Part shown: positions 11,636-21,699 of the stretch, one piece after another
Layout: every line of letters begins with the position of its first letter
How positions within the stretch are numbered: the stretch's first letter is position 1
Assembly (NCBI GenBank): GCA_963969595.1
Contig: OZ018408.1
Span: forward strand, 9,297,823-9,361,822
Reading direction: 5' to 3'
Length of the DNA: 64,000 nt
DNA from: Neckera pumila
Lineage: Eukaryota > Streptophyta > Bryopsida > Hypnales > Neckeraceae
The notes under the pieces: generated by a model
Told to the model about the DNA's origin: nothing
What the model saw: the letters and a program-made list of their open reading frames with translations, nothing else
Database searches by the model: none
Program-made: the position numbers and the translations under genes

Positions 11636-11768
11636 TAGAAAGAGGGGCTTTGTTATGTGTTACTCCAATATAACACTTTTATGACTACTATCCAATGGAA
11701 TGGTGACAAATCTTCTTTGATAACCGGACTTGGCAATATGAAAAGGTGGCACCAGCATAAACTAATAT
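11636..11768 (+). repeat. Wax synthase upstream region, second piece
   Basis: It matches 6518-6645 of the uninterrupted copy (ATAACACTTTT, TATCCAATGGAATGGTGAC, ACTTGGCAATA). It starts with the 9-bp target duplication of element H and ends where element G begins. Confidence 0.75.
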
Positions 11769-12173
11769 AAGGTTGGACTACCCATTTCCAACCAGGGACC
11801 AATGCCCAACCGGTAGTGCCCCTATTTCCAATCAAGGCTTGTAATGTGTTTTTTACTCTATTTTAAGGTTGGAACTAGTAAGATCATGACACATGTCCTA
11901 AAGTATGCAGAAAGTAACAAGAAAGTAGATAGGAGGAAGCTAGTCTTGAGTGATTGGAATTGGAAGACTCTAGAGATTGGGAATTGGTTTGGAACACTAT
12001 TTGACTCCCAAAATTTCACATAATTTCAGTTTTGCAAAAAAATTCTGAAAATTTTGCAATCTCAATATTTTCTATCTCCCTGCACAGGAAAAATCTCCAT
12101 TACAATCAGCTTCTCAGTTCTCACCATCTGTGCCACAGTTGCTTAAAAAATTAGGTATAGGTGGTCCGACCTT
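11769..12173. mobile_element. TIR element, family G (405 bp), in the wax synthase promoter region
   Basis: The left AAGGTTGGACTACCCAT and right ATAGGTGGTCCGACCTT form imperfect inverted ends, and the left subterminal TTTCCAACC resembles the element at 4305-4725. The uninterrupted copy at 6641-6660 passes straight through this point without the element. It ends about 230 bp before the start codon, so it lies in the proximal promoter or leader. Confidence 0.62.
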
Positions 12174-12404
12174 TCAGTATCTGCACGCCAATGTTCGACG
12201 CACTTGCGTCACAAGTTCTCTCAAACGTATCTAGAATCTGCTAGGCTAGCTTTACCAACGATCTTGATTGCGGCTTGCTCTCATCAGACCTTGCAAGCGC
12301 AGAACTTGATTCACTGTTACAGATCACATCACCATGTCCTCCTCCTTGCGAGCTCATCTTCTGTATGTCTTAAGTCCGATTCCAGATTCACAGATCTTGC
12401 AACC
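12174..12404 (+). promoter_or_regulatory. Proximal upstream region / 5' leader of the wax synthase gene
   Basis: 12174-12278 matches 6650-6747 of the duplicated copy; the remaining 126 bp to the start codon is present only here. The coding frame is open upstream to about 12204 without an ATG, so the leader contributes no better start. No convincing TATA box was found. Confidence 0.5.
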
Positions 12405-13658
12405 ATGGCGCTGTTCGGGTTCGAGGTTCGGACATGGATGGAAGGCTTGCTGCTCAGCCATGTCGTCGCAGGTCTTGCAGCTGCGTACTGTTACTATCTC
12501 GTCACCAAGCTCTCACTTGGGCTCTCTCGCTTCATCTCGTGCATTCCCGTTTTCGTCCTCTACGCGTATCTCCCGTTCATCTTCAACCGATCGACGCACG
12601 TTGTGGGCTTGGCCGCTCTGTACTGCATCCTGACCTGGATCGCCTCCTTCAAGCTCCTGCTCCTGTGCTGGGGCCATGGGCCCGGGAGTGAGGCCCCGTC
12701 CTTCCCTCGGTTCGCCGTCGTCATGATCTACCCCGTTCACGTGAAGAGGACGGGGAAGGTCGTGAAGAGGACGGGGACGGTCGTGAAGCGCGTGGAGTCC
12801 GACCCCTTCTCCTCATGGTGGGAGCACATTTCAAAGTCGGAGGTTTGGCAGGTGCTCGTGTTTCGCTCTCTGGTGAAGCTCGTGGTGTTGGCATTCTTCT
12901 TGTATTTACTCTCCTTTCGAGACAGGCTTCCCTGGATGATTCTCCATCTTCTCCTCTCGCTTCAGCTTTACCTCTTCGGATCGATTGTGCTGGAGGTTCT
13001 GGCCGCGGTGGCGAATGGCTTGTTCGGGGTCACGCTGGAGCCCCATTTTGATAACCCGTTCGCTGCCCATTCGCTCGAGGAGTTTTGGGGCCGTCGTTGG
13101 AATCTGCTTATAAGTAATTGCCTTCGGGAGACGGTGTACAATCCGGTTCTCTCTCTCCTGAGAAGCTCACCCCAGGAAATTAGGGGTTCGGAAAATGTAG
13201 GGTTAGCGCAACGATCGAGACGCGCGTCGTCTTCGGAATCAGAATCTGTCGCCCAAGAGAAGGACAAACGGTTGAGACGCGTCTCTCCGGAAGCAGAATT
13301 CGTCGGGAAACAGAAGGGCGGTCGACGCCGCTTTCATTTGTCGAAACTGGTGGCGATGCTGGCCGTGTTTCTAGTGTCTGGCCTGGCCCACGAGCTGTTG
13401 GTGTACTACTCGACCTTGGAGGTGACGTGGGAGATGATGAGCTTCTTCCTGGTGCAAGGCGTGGCTGTGGCTGTCGAAGGGGCATGGAAGCTTTCCTTCC
13501 CTGCCACGCGACCGCCTAGAGTGGTGTCCACGCTGGGGACGCTGGGGTTTGTGTTTTTGTGTGCGCATTGGTTGTTCTGGCCACCGCTGGATGACATTTC
13601 GGAGCAAGTGGACGTGGAGATGCGGAAGACCTTGCACTCCTATTATGCCTGGAACTGA
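12405..13658 (+). CDS. Wax ester synthase-like long-chain-alcohol O-acyltransferase (plant MBOAT/WS family)
   Basis: The 417-residue intronless protein belongs to the plant wax synthase family, membrane-bound acyltransferases that esterify long-chain alcohols with acyl-CoA, usually in the ER. The start ATG at 12405 has a good context (aaccATGgcg) and is the first in-frame ATG. About eight hydrophobic segments are visible, including residues 15-60, 65-90, 150-200, 312-335, 345-360 and 372-393. The family signature lies at 213-233 (PHFDNPFAAHSLEEFWGRRWN: PHFDNPF, then EFWGRRWN) and the MBOAT histidine at about H329 in VSGLAHELLVYY. It is longer than Arabidopsis homologues (about 340) because of a repeated basic stretch at 113-130 and a charged insert at about 255-310. 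The coding DNA is much richer in GC than its surroundings. Family assignment is confident; substrate is not inferable. Confidence 0.9.
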   Translation: MALFGFEVRTWMEGLLLSHVVAGLAAAYCYYLVTKLSLGLSRFISCIPVFVLYAYLPFIFNRSTHVVGLAALYCILTWIASFKLLLLCWGHGPGSEAPSFPRFAVVMIYPVHVKRTGKVVKRTGTVVKRVESDPFSSWWEHISKSEVWQVLVFRSLVKLVVLAFFLYLLSFRDRLPWMILHLLLSLQLYLFGSIVLEVLAAVANGLFGVTLEPHFDNPFAAHSLEEFWGRRWNLLISNCLRETVYNPVLSLLRSSPQEIRGSENVGLAQRSRRASSSESESVAQEKDKRLRRVSPEAEFVGKQKGGRRRFHLSKLVAMLAVFLVSGLAHELLVYYSTLEVTWEMMSFFLVQGVAVAVEGAWKLSFPATRPPRVVSTLGTLGFVFLCAHWLFWPPLDDISEQVDVEMRKTLHSYYAWN

Positions 13659-13695
13659 AATGCCTGCAGTGGAAGGCTCCAGGACCCGTAATCTA

Positions 13696-13851
13696 CACTG
13701 AATAGGGGTTTTAAGGGGACCAAATAATTAAAGGGACCTTTCTTTAGAAACTATACATATTTGAGACAAGATGTACAACCCATGGTAGATATTTATATAG
13801 TGTGGGATGTCAATTTATTAGTATGGGTCCCCTTAATACTTTTATTCAGTG
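13696..13851. mobile_element. Miniature TIR element (156 bp) just downstream of the wax synthase stop
   Basis: The left CACTGAATAGGGGTTTTAAG and right end ending TTTTATTCAGTG are inverted repeats over about 27 bp, both continuing into GGGGACC. It starts 37 bp after the stop codon, so it probably lies in the 3' UTR and could affect mRNA ending or stability. The CACTG ends resemble CACTA-type termini, but no 3-bp target duplication is seen. Confidence 0.7.
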
Positions 13852-15042
13852 GAGCCTCGTAGAGCGATTATCCATCTATTGCTCACACAAAATTCACCCA
13901 GGCTCCAGTGCTCTAAACTTATAGCCCAAGCACACACCGATAGGTTTTCAATTACGTTCTACTCCATATATAATCATCACCTCGCAGTATTGTACTATAC
14001 GGCAAGTAAGTTATGTACAACCATATGCAGAAAGTAGAGTAAAGCAGTTGTTTGCATCTATAGAAATGGATGAAGCATGTAAAAATTGTGCAATGAATTA
14101 TTCATCCAATAGAGTTTACATTCATCCAAAATAGAGAAACATTGTCTATAGAGTATGTACCATCTGTAGAATACAATTCATTCATTGAAAATGGGGGAAT
14201 GAATTGCCTAATATTCCCTCAAGTTTTTTTTATCACTTTTGAACAAAATATTGCTCAAAAAAAACTACTTCTCTTCACACCATTGTGTCAACTTTGCCAT
14301 AAGTGCCTAGTGGATATATTTGATCTTCATTGTTGGAAACGTTGTGAAGGTCCTATTTCAGTAGAATGTTTGGTGATTTATTTTGTATTTGCCCTGTTGT
14401 TAAGAATATGGTTTCTAAAGGCAAGGTCATTGCACATATTATGTACTGGTACTCTTTATTCAATGTGCTTCCAACTACTCCGTATAATATTTCTAGTAAT
14501 ACTTCAAATTCCAAATTTGTGTAAGTAATATATGTTTATAGCCAAATATTAGAAGGGTTGGAAAGGACGTAATCTTAACTCTAGAAGGATGCCGAGGCCC
14601 AAAAGTGGTCAATGGATGACTTTTAAAATTGCTTGAGAAATAAAGAATGCACTTGTTGATCCAAAAATCACATCATTTTTGGAAAATTATTTTGGTGATA
14701 GTTCTTATTCTTTCATAGTTAGGTTTTAATAGTATTTGTAGCAAAGTTGAGTACAAGGTAGACAAATCCAAAATTGTTTTAAGTCCAGTGATGATCTCTA
14801 TTTTAATCTAATTTCCACCCTTTTGCCACCTAATGTAGTGAAAATTTTAAAGGGTTTGCATTTTGACAACTTTGAAAATAAGAGTGAAATTGGATTTCTA
14901 TGAATGGCAAAAAGATAATTCATTATTCTACAATTTTGAAGATGCATTTGAATTACAATTGTAATTGTATATAGAATGAAGAAAATCACATTATTTAACC
15001 ACTTAGAGTCCTCGGTAGATAGGTTGATGTAGATTTTAAGTT
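13852..15042. other. AT-rich intergenic DNA with a C-family left end
   Basis: At 14575 a C-family left terminus (TTAACTCTAGAAGGATGCC) is followed by about 150 bp of matching interior, without a visible right end. At about 14996 a second TTAACCACTTAGAGTCC end fragment occurs. A 128-codon frame at 14142-14528 resembles no protein I know, and its composition looks like chance. Confidence 0.4.
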
Positions 15043-16384
15043 TTTATCCTCTAAAGGTTTGTGACTATATTTTATCACAAACAGTTCAAAATTGTCATTT
15101 CTAGTGCTAAGAGCTACAATTGAAAGAAAATACTTTGCATAGCCAATTGTAGAATCTTGCATAAGACTTGTATGGCAGTGTGTGGAATTTTTTTAAGAAA
15201 CTTTGACCATTTTGGATTGTAAGATATTAGAATATATAATAAATGAAAAAAAAGTATTTTTGAATCGAACAATCTTAGGTATTTAAATTTTGAATCCTCT
15301 TAACTTGAATTTTGCACTACAAAATTTAGATGGTGGAGAATTGATTTGCCAATTTAATAAAAAAAATCAATTTTAAAATTTCATTAAATTAAAAAATAAA
15401 TAAATAAATACAAAATTGGAAGGAAAAATTAAATTACAATTAGTTCTAAAATGGAATTGATACATGTCGATCCTAATAGTGAGGTTGTTATAGCAAAATC
15501 TACAAATGATTGGACTTTTTTGTTTTGAAAAATTGTGGAAATTCCTCTCAAAAAGATGTTTGAATTGCCCGCAAAACAAGACTTATTGTAACTTTTGCAT
15601 GACTAATCTAAACTAAATGACTCAAAGCTTTCCAAACAGATATGAATATAATCTATAAGGAAATTTTTTTAATTTTTTGAGTTTATTTTGCTGCTTTGAG
15701 AAGCATTTTGAGCTTTAAGGGGACATAATTTTTTTCCCCTAGCCAATGATTGAAATAAAAATTATATTCTTTGAAAAAACGTAGATTCTTTTACATCAAA
15801 AAGAAGTTTCAAAAAAATATTGTAGAATTGATACCATAGGAACCTACCCAAAATTCTTAAATATTGATTTCAAAACTTTGAACCTTTAGGCATTACAAAA
15901 AAATGGACCCTGTAGAAGGCCGTTAAGCTAGTTTGTTCCCCAAGCAACCAAGCTGGGAACGAACTGGATTTTTTAGCAATAAAAAGATATTAAAAAAATT
16001 TAAAAAATTTAAAAAGTTGAAAAAATTAAAATTAAAGCTAAAATTATTTTAAAAAATTAAAAAATTAATTAAATTAAAAATTAAATATAATTAAATAATC
16101 ACAATCTAATGTAGCACTACTGCTCCTACATCAGATTTTGAAATTGCATTTTTTTGTATTTTTTAATTTTAAATTTAAATTAAAAAAAAAAAAAAAAGTC
16201 TGCAGTCCGTCCCTACCTGAGAGTCTGCGGGTTGCGGCGGTCTGTCTACTCGCCAGGGATTTTTTTTTTTTTTTTTTTTTTATTATAAAAAAAGTTTGAA
16301 AAATTGAAAAATCCACCAGCTTGCGTTCCTGATCCGGGAACTGATGGCCTTCTATAGGGTCTGTTTTTTTCCTAAGGGGTTTAA
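15043..16384 (+). mobile_element. T-family element T15, interrupted near its right end by B6
   Basis: A degraded left end (TTTATCCTCTAAAGG) leads into family interior. The right terminus is split: CCTTTAGG stops at 15890 and GGGTTTAA resumes at 16377-16384, together restoring the family end. The intervening DNA is element B6. The copy is more diverged than T1, T2 or T11. Confidence 0.65.
15891..16376. mobile_element. B-family TIR element B6 nested in the T15 terminus
   Basis: The left CATTACAAAAAAATGGACCC is matched by the right GGGTCTGTTTTTTTCCTAAG; both continue into a GTAGAAGGCC / GGCCTTCTA block. The interior has T-runs (including about 21 T at 16260) and AAGCTGGGAACG / TTGCGTTCC pieces as in B1 and B2. 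At most one host base appears duplicated at the insertion point. Confidence 0.65.
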
Positions 16385-17069
16385 GCAAAATAATTTATGA
16401 CATGTCAAGAATCTACATGTCACATCTTCATTTTCATAAATGTTCCTTTTCAGGACTTCTCATCCCTACAAAAACTCATTTACAACCTTGGACATTAATC
16501 ATGATACACCTTAGGAACTTAATCCTAAAATAATTAGATGGTTAGATTTTGAACAACAAATGAACACAAACACATCCCAAGTATACAAAAAATGTGTTTT
16601 ATCATCCATCCATTTTTTGTGAACTCATGTAATTATTAGTTTTCACCATTCATACGGTATAGATTTTTGAAGACTTTGCTATTCAAATATTCTATAATTC
16701 AAAGGATACTAATAAGGCATGTCTCAAAAAAAATTCAAATAAAGAAATGACTTGAATAAAAAAGTAAAATGAAAATCTTTAAAAATCACTATAATTAGAA
16801 TTGAACATTTTGAACTTTAAGAAAAAAGATTCCAATGAAAACCAAAAACATACAATTGATTTTAGAAGGAACTTTTAAATATTTTACTTCAAATGTTATT
16901 TGAAAAATATTGGTTTGGATATAAATTTATCTAACTATACGGATATGGTCTATGGATCATATTTAGCAACGATAGTTTAAGAGTTGTCACTATTTTTTAT
17001 TCTTAGTTTCATTATACAATACATTTTAACAAATTTTGGAAGTTTTGACTATTTCTAGTCCTTCCAAAG
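16385..17069. other. AT-rich intergenic DNA
   Basis: No gene is seen. A CATCCATCC-type motif near 16610 is shared with the D repeats. The last bases (CTAGTCCTTCCAAAGTTAA, 17055-17073) look like a C-family right end sharing its TTAA with the next element. Confidence 0.35.
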
Positions 17070-17219
17070 TTAACTCTTAAAGGACGCCATTATGTGGGCA
17101 ATGAATGACAACAAATCCTATGATATAGGATAGAAGTGCAACTATTCATCCTTGGAATTTTGTGTGAAAAGGAGAGGTCTTGTATAGCAGTATTTATTTA
17201 ATTTAAATAAAAAATCTAG
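17070..17219 (+). mobile_element. C-family TTAA element, truncated by T4
   Basis: It begins TTAACTCTTAAAGGACGCC and contains GCAATGAATGACAACAAATCC and CTATTCATCC, matching the complete member at 28556-28760. The right part is missing; T4 starts at the TTAA at 17220. Confidence 0.62.
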
Positions 17220-18138
17220 TTAATCCCTAAAGAACCAAGGCCCTTTTTTTGCCAAAAGACACACAAAACTGCCATTTCTATAGCAAAAAGTAATAAAATT
17301 TGAAAAATGTTTTTTTTCACATCTAACCGTAGGATCTTACACCTAACTAGTATGAGAGTGTGTGGAAAAAATTTCAGAATTTTTTACCACACAGATTGCA
17401 AGATATCTGTGTTTAAAGTGAAAAAAACAAAATTTTCAGCACATTGCGGGACTAGGTTTTTTGACTTTGAACATTTTTAACTTAAAATTTTTGCACTAAA
17501 GAGTTTTGAGCTTTAAATCTTTGTAGTGGAGAATTGAGTTGAGAGTCTAGGGAAAAAAAAATTCAAAAAAACTTAATTATCATTCTTTAAAAAATTGTTA
17601 AGTAGATATAGATATAAGATAGAAGGAAAATCTAAAATATTCATATATTTTAGTGGAATTAAAATTCACTAATCCCGATGGTGAGATTGTTCTAGCAAGT
17701 AATATAAACCATGCAAAAAAAAAAAAAAACTGAAAAATTTGAAAAATTTCATTTAGAAATGCATCCTAGAAGTTATTTTTTTTAAGAAGATGCTCTAATT
17801 GCCCAAAAAACAAGAATGTCCATAACTTTCTCATAACAAATCCAAATGAAATGAATCGAAGCTTTCCAAATAGACAAAAATATAATCTATGAGAAAAAAA
17901 ATATTTTAAAAAAATTCAAATTTTTCTCCATTTTTTTTGTTGCCTGGATTGCCCGCCGTCCCTTGTTTTGAGCTTCTTTGGTCATAACTTTTTTTCCCGG
18001 GTACCAATTGTGAAAAAATTATATTCCCACAAAGCTTATCAATTTTTCTAGCTTCAAAAAAAGATTAAAAAAATCAGGAGAAAATTTCAGCTTGTAGGTA
18101 CCTGCCTGAAAATGCATTTGTCCCCCAAAGGGACCAAC
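17220..18138 (+). mobile_element. T-family element T4 (right end truncated)
   Basis: It begins TTAATCCCTAAAGAACCAAG. The interior is close to T3, T11 and T12, including CATCTAACCGTAGGATCTTA near 17320. It ends in the subterminal CCCCCAAAGGGACCA, after which D-repeat sequence begins, so the terminal GGTCCTTTAGGGGTTAA is lost. Its uninterrupted 17460-17490 stretch is the empty site for element E. Confidence 0.82.
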
Positions 18139-18141
18139 AAC

Positions 18142-18460
18142 GCTAGAGTATGAGTGGGGAGCGACGAGCATTGAGCGCTGAGCGATGAGCAATTAGGTTT
18201 GAACGTTCACTACAAGGATTTTTACTAAAAATAGACATGTCAGAATAATAAATGATATTGTTAGATCTAAAATAGTAATATCAAAAACCTAAATTAGAAA
18301 AAATTATCCCCCAGAAAAGAATTTTTTTAATTTAAAATAATCAATGTTGCAATTAGATGTTGCATTAAGGGACATCCATTCATCCATGTAGGAATGAACT
18401 CCATCCATGTCATCCATTCATCATCCATCCAAAAAAGGCTTCTTTTGCATATTATAGTAA
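18142..18460 (+). repeat. D repeat, copy 1
   Basis: It starts GCTAGAGTATGAGTGGGGAG followed by GAGCATTGAGCGCTGAGCG-type iterations, then ATAGACATGTCAGAATAAT, and ends in CATCCATTCATCC motifs. A direct second copy lies at 18964. The boundaries are approximate and the element class is unknown. Confidence 0.55.
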
Positions 18461-18963
18461 TGTCCTAGAAAATGGATTGTAAATTTTTTTTTGAAATTCC
18501 AAAAATAAAAATTTACAAAAATCATTAAGATTTTGTAAAATTGATCACAATTCTATTAACTATTTTGAGACTAGTTTAATGCTCCTCGAAACCAAATAGC
18601 ACCTTTTAAGATTCATTTGGAGAAATGTAATAACTAATCCTACATTGTAGTTTGGCTGCAATCTAGAGCTCCTTGGAACCAAAGAACACCGTTAAGGTTT
18701 ATCTAGAGAAATGTAACAATCAATTCTACACTAATTTATTCATTTCTTTTTTGTCATTTCAAATCCTTTCATCTAAGAACATTGACTTTAAAGACCAATT
18801 TTTTTTCACCACCTCCTCATGAGTCTCTTTGGTACACAAGAGGCTTCCCTTCATGTATTATGTCCAAGCTTTTTTTTGGCTTATAATAAGTCTTTTTGAA
18901 ACTTGACTTTCGCTTTGTTGAAGATGTTGGTGTATTAGTTATTTTGAGAATATGGACAATGGC
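18461..18963. other. AT-rich spacer between D repeats
   Basis: Nothing coding was recognised. Short near-duplicates occur (CCTCGAAACCAAATAGCACC at about 18574 and CCTTGGAACCAAAGAACACC at about 18671). Confidence 0.35.
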
Positions 18964-19345
18964 GCTAGAGTGTGGGCAGGGAATAATGAGCAATGAGCAT
19001 TGAGCAACAAGCATTTAAATTTGAGCACTTATTAAGATTTTTTACTAGAAATAGACATGCCAAAGTCATAAATAGTGGTATCAAATCTAAAATAAAAATG
19101 TCAAAATTATAAGAATAGAAATGATTTAAAATGAAATTTAAAAAAGTCAATTTATTGTTTAATTTTTATTTATTTAAAATTGTTGGTTTAACATTTAAAT
19201 GTTGCAGATAGGGCCAAGAATGACAGCCTAGCCACTCCTACAACAAAAAAGGTACTACCATAGAGATGATGTGCAAATGAATTTCATCCATGTCATCCAT
19301 CCAGAGAAGGCCTTATTTACACATGTCCTATAGACCTATAGTTCT
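18964..19345 (+). repeat. D repeat, copy 2 (direct)
   Basis: GCTAGAGTGTGGGC, GAGCAATGAGCATTGAGCAA, ATAGACATGCCAAAGTCAT and CATCCATGTCATCCATCC parallel copy 1 in the same order and orientation. Reversed ends of the same type occur at about 26995-27050 and 27985-28022. Confidence 0.55.
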
Positions 19346-19448
19346 CTCCATCCATTTTTTTATGACTTTCTTGCAAGTAAAATGCACAGACTTTGATACC
19401 AAGTGTATATTTACTGAAAATTAGACACTTCATTCATTGTAGTGTTCA

Positions 19449-19986
19449 TTAATCCTTGAAGTCCCATAGTCTTCACGGGAGGCAAAATAGATTTCAGGTA
19501 TGTTTTTTATAAGCTCATTTTTGTTGAAACTTTTTGAAACTTCCATAAGGTAGAATTGTTTTTTAATTTTCCAAAAATATGAATTTTATTTCAATTGGTA
19601 TCCAAGAGCAAAAGTTATACCACAATAATTTCAAAACAAGGGAGACCAAGCTGCAAAAATTTATAGATGCAATTTCCATCTAAATGGGAAGCTTTGATTC
19701 ATTGCATTTGGATTAGTGGTATGAAGGATAGAGAGCTTCTTGTTTTGCGGGAAATCAAAGTATCTTCTTGAAAAAAACTTTTTCTTTCATTTTGAATGCT
19801 AATATACTTCAATCTATTTGGTCAAACATCACAAAAATTTTACCACATGATTTGAATTAAGTGTAGTACAAGGTCCTACAATTAGATTCTTGAAAACAAT
19901 TTTTAAAATTTTTGGATTAATGCAATAGAAATGGCAATTTTTAGTGGTTTAGGATAGAAAAATGGTCTTGGGATTTTAGGAATTAA
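19449..19986 (-). mobile_element. T-family element T5, reverse, internally shortened (538 bp)
   Basis: It runs from TTAATCCTTGAAGTCCC to CTTGGGATTTTAGGAATTAA. Interior order matches T2 in reverse, with part of the middle missing. TTAA is present at both ends. Confidence 0.68.
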
Positions 19987-20387
19987 AAATTATTATATAT
20001 TCTTCATTTTAATTTAAATAATACAAGACCAACTAAAGAAAACCACGTCAACAAAAATTCTTATCAAAAGCCCCTCCAAAATTTAGAAAACAATTCCAAA
20101 TACTTTGTGGATCAATGAATAGAAAAAAATGAGAACTTGCTCTTGGGTTGGAGATTCTGGAATTTTAAATTATTAATATAGTAGCCACATTTTGTCAAAA
20201 GTCTTTGGGGGCTCCAAAAACGCTCTAGGGTCCCTCGAAACCTTGAGACACCTTTTAGATAATTAATATGAAAAAGTAATCCATAGTATCTTCCTTGGAA
20301 CTTCCATTGAATTAGGCCCTATTTTTTATTATAGAAATTACAAATCTTTCATGGACAAAAGAAAATCTAGTTGAAGATGAATTTTAT
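19987..20387. other. AT-rich intergenic DNA
   Basis: No gene or clear element ends. A CTCCAAAAACGCTCTAGGGTCC / CCTCGAAACC stretch (20210-20250) resembles the gene-free DNA around 18575 and 21460. Confidence 0.3.
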
Positions 20388-21326
20388 TTAATTTCTACAG
20401 GCTAGAAGGTGTTTTGCAAGTAAAAAAATCCAAAACTACCAATTTTTGATGCATTGTCCAAAATCTAAAAACTATTTTTTTTTTGAATTCCAAATGTTTG
20501 AAATTACATTAAATACATAAGGCAATGTGTGGAAAAGATTTCAGCCCATTTGACCATTTGGATTAAAAGATTATAATGTTGGAAGTATAAATAAAATTTT
20601 AAATCCTACATGACAAGGGCTGTAGACTTTGAGCCCCCTTGGAGTAAAAAATTTTCTCTACTCAAAGTCAAAAATGAAGATTTTTACCATTTATAATTAT
20701 ATGATGTTAGATTTACTCATGAAAAAAAATTCAAAAGCAAATATAGACTCTAGCTTACTCTAAATTACCTTGCAATGCAAGAAGGTTAAATGAATTGGCA
20801 ATATACTAGTAATTTCTTGATGATTTCTTGTGCAATCGAGAATTTTTTTAACTCAACAACCAATTAGAGAAAAAGTTAGAGACAAACAATTAGAATATGT
20901 CAAAAAAATTTCATAAACTTTGACTTTAAAAATTGTAAGATAATAGGGCTTGAAGTAAAAAGAAAATATTTAATCTTGAAACCACTCCAACATAGCTAAC
21001 AAAGTTAGACATGTGATTTGGGAACTAAATTTTTTTTAGGAACAATTGCATACAATATTTTATTAATTACATACATACCAATTTTCAAAAATCAATGAGG
21101 GTTTTAGCAAGACATGCCCAAATTGCCCGAGCTGCAAAAAGAGTTTAAGGTAGCATAACTTTTTTCTAGGCACCTGATTGAAAAAATATTTATGTTTCCA
21201 CTAAGAATGTTTATGCTCTTGTACATTCTGTTAAAATTTCATGGACATTTGACCAAAATTGACTTCATAGGAACCTACTCGGATTTTCAATTGTCCTTCA
21301 ATGGACAATTATCCTTTAGGAATTAA
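20388..21326 (+). mobile_element. T-family element T6 (diverged)
   Basis: The right end ATTATCCTTTAGGAATTAA is recognisable and is preceded by the subterminal GTCCTTCAATGGACAATT. The interior contains the AGACATGCCCAAATTGCCCG and AACTTTTTTCTAGGCACC blocks of the family. The left end is weak (TTTAATTTCTACAGG). Confidence 0.6.
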
Positions 21327-21699
21327 ATTACCAAAAAAATGGAAAAAATTAGCAAAGCTTTCATGGACATCTCATAAATAATTGAAGGAGTTTTTTCAAT
21401 TTTTTAAAGTGGAAGTTTCCTAAAATTATTAGAAATTTGCATTTTGGCCCTCAAGACTTTGTTTAATCCTCCAAGGCTAGAAGGTCCCTCAAAGCTTAAG
21501 AACACTTTTAAGGTAACTTTGTAGAAATTAGACTCCAGTTGATTTTACAAATACTATCTTCACCTTAGTCCGGTAAGGCATGTATCACTTATTCCAATTA
21601 ATTGTTATTTAACCACCTCTAAATACATGTGTTTTAACTATCAATTGTTTGAACATTAGGGGAAGAATGGGGCTTGAACAGGGCTGCTAGATCTAAACC
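21327..21699. other. AT-rich intergenic DNA left of the tandem array
   Basis: No gene is visible. CTCCAAGGCTAGAAGGTCCC near 21470 resembles the repeat units that follow. Confidence 0.3.

Noticed and set aside
12968..13637. Minus-strand frames of about 75-101 codons inside the wax synthase gene
   Set aside because: They overlap a well-supported plus-strand gene and have no recognisable motif.
14142..14528. 128-codon frame downstream of the wax synthase
   Set aside because: Rich in F, L, I and C as expected for chance frames in AT-rich DNA; no homology recognised.
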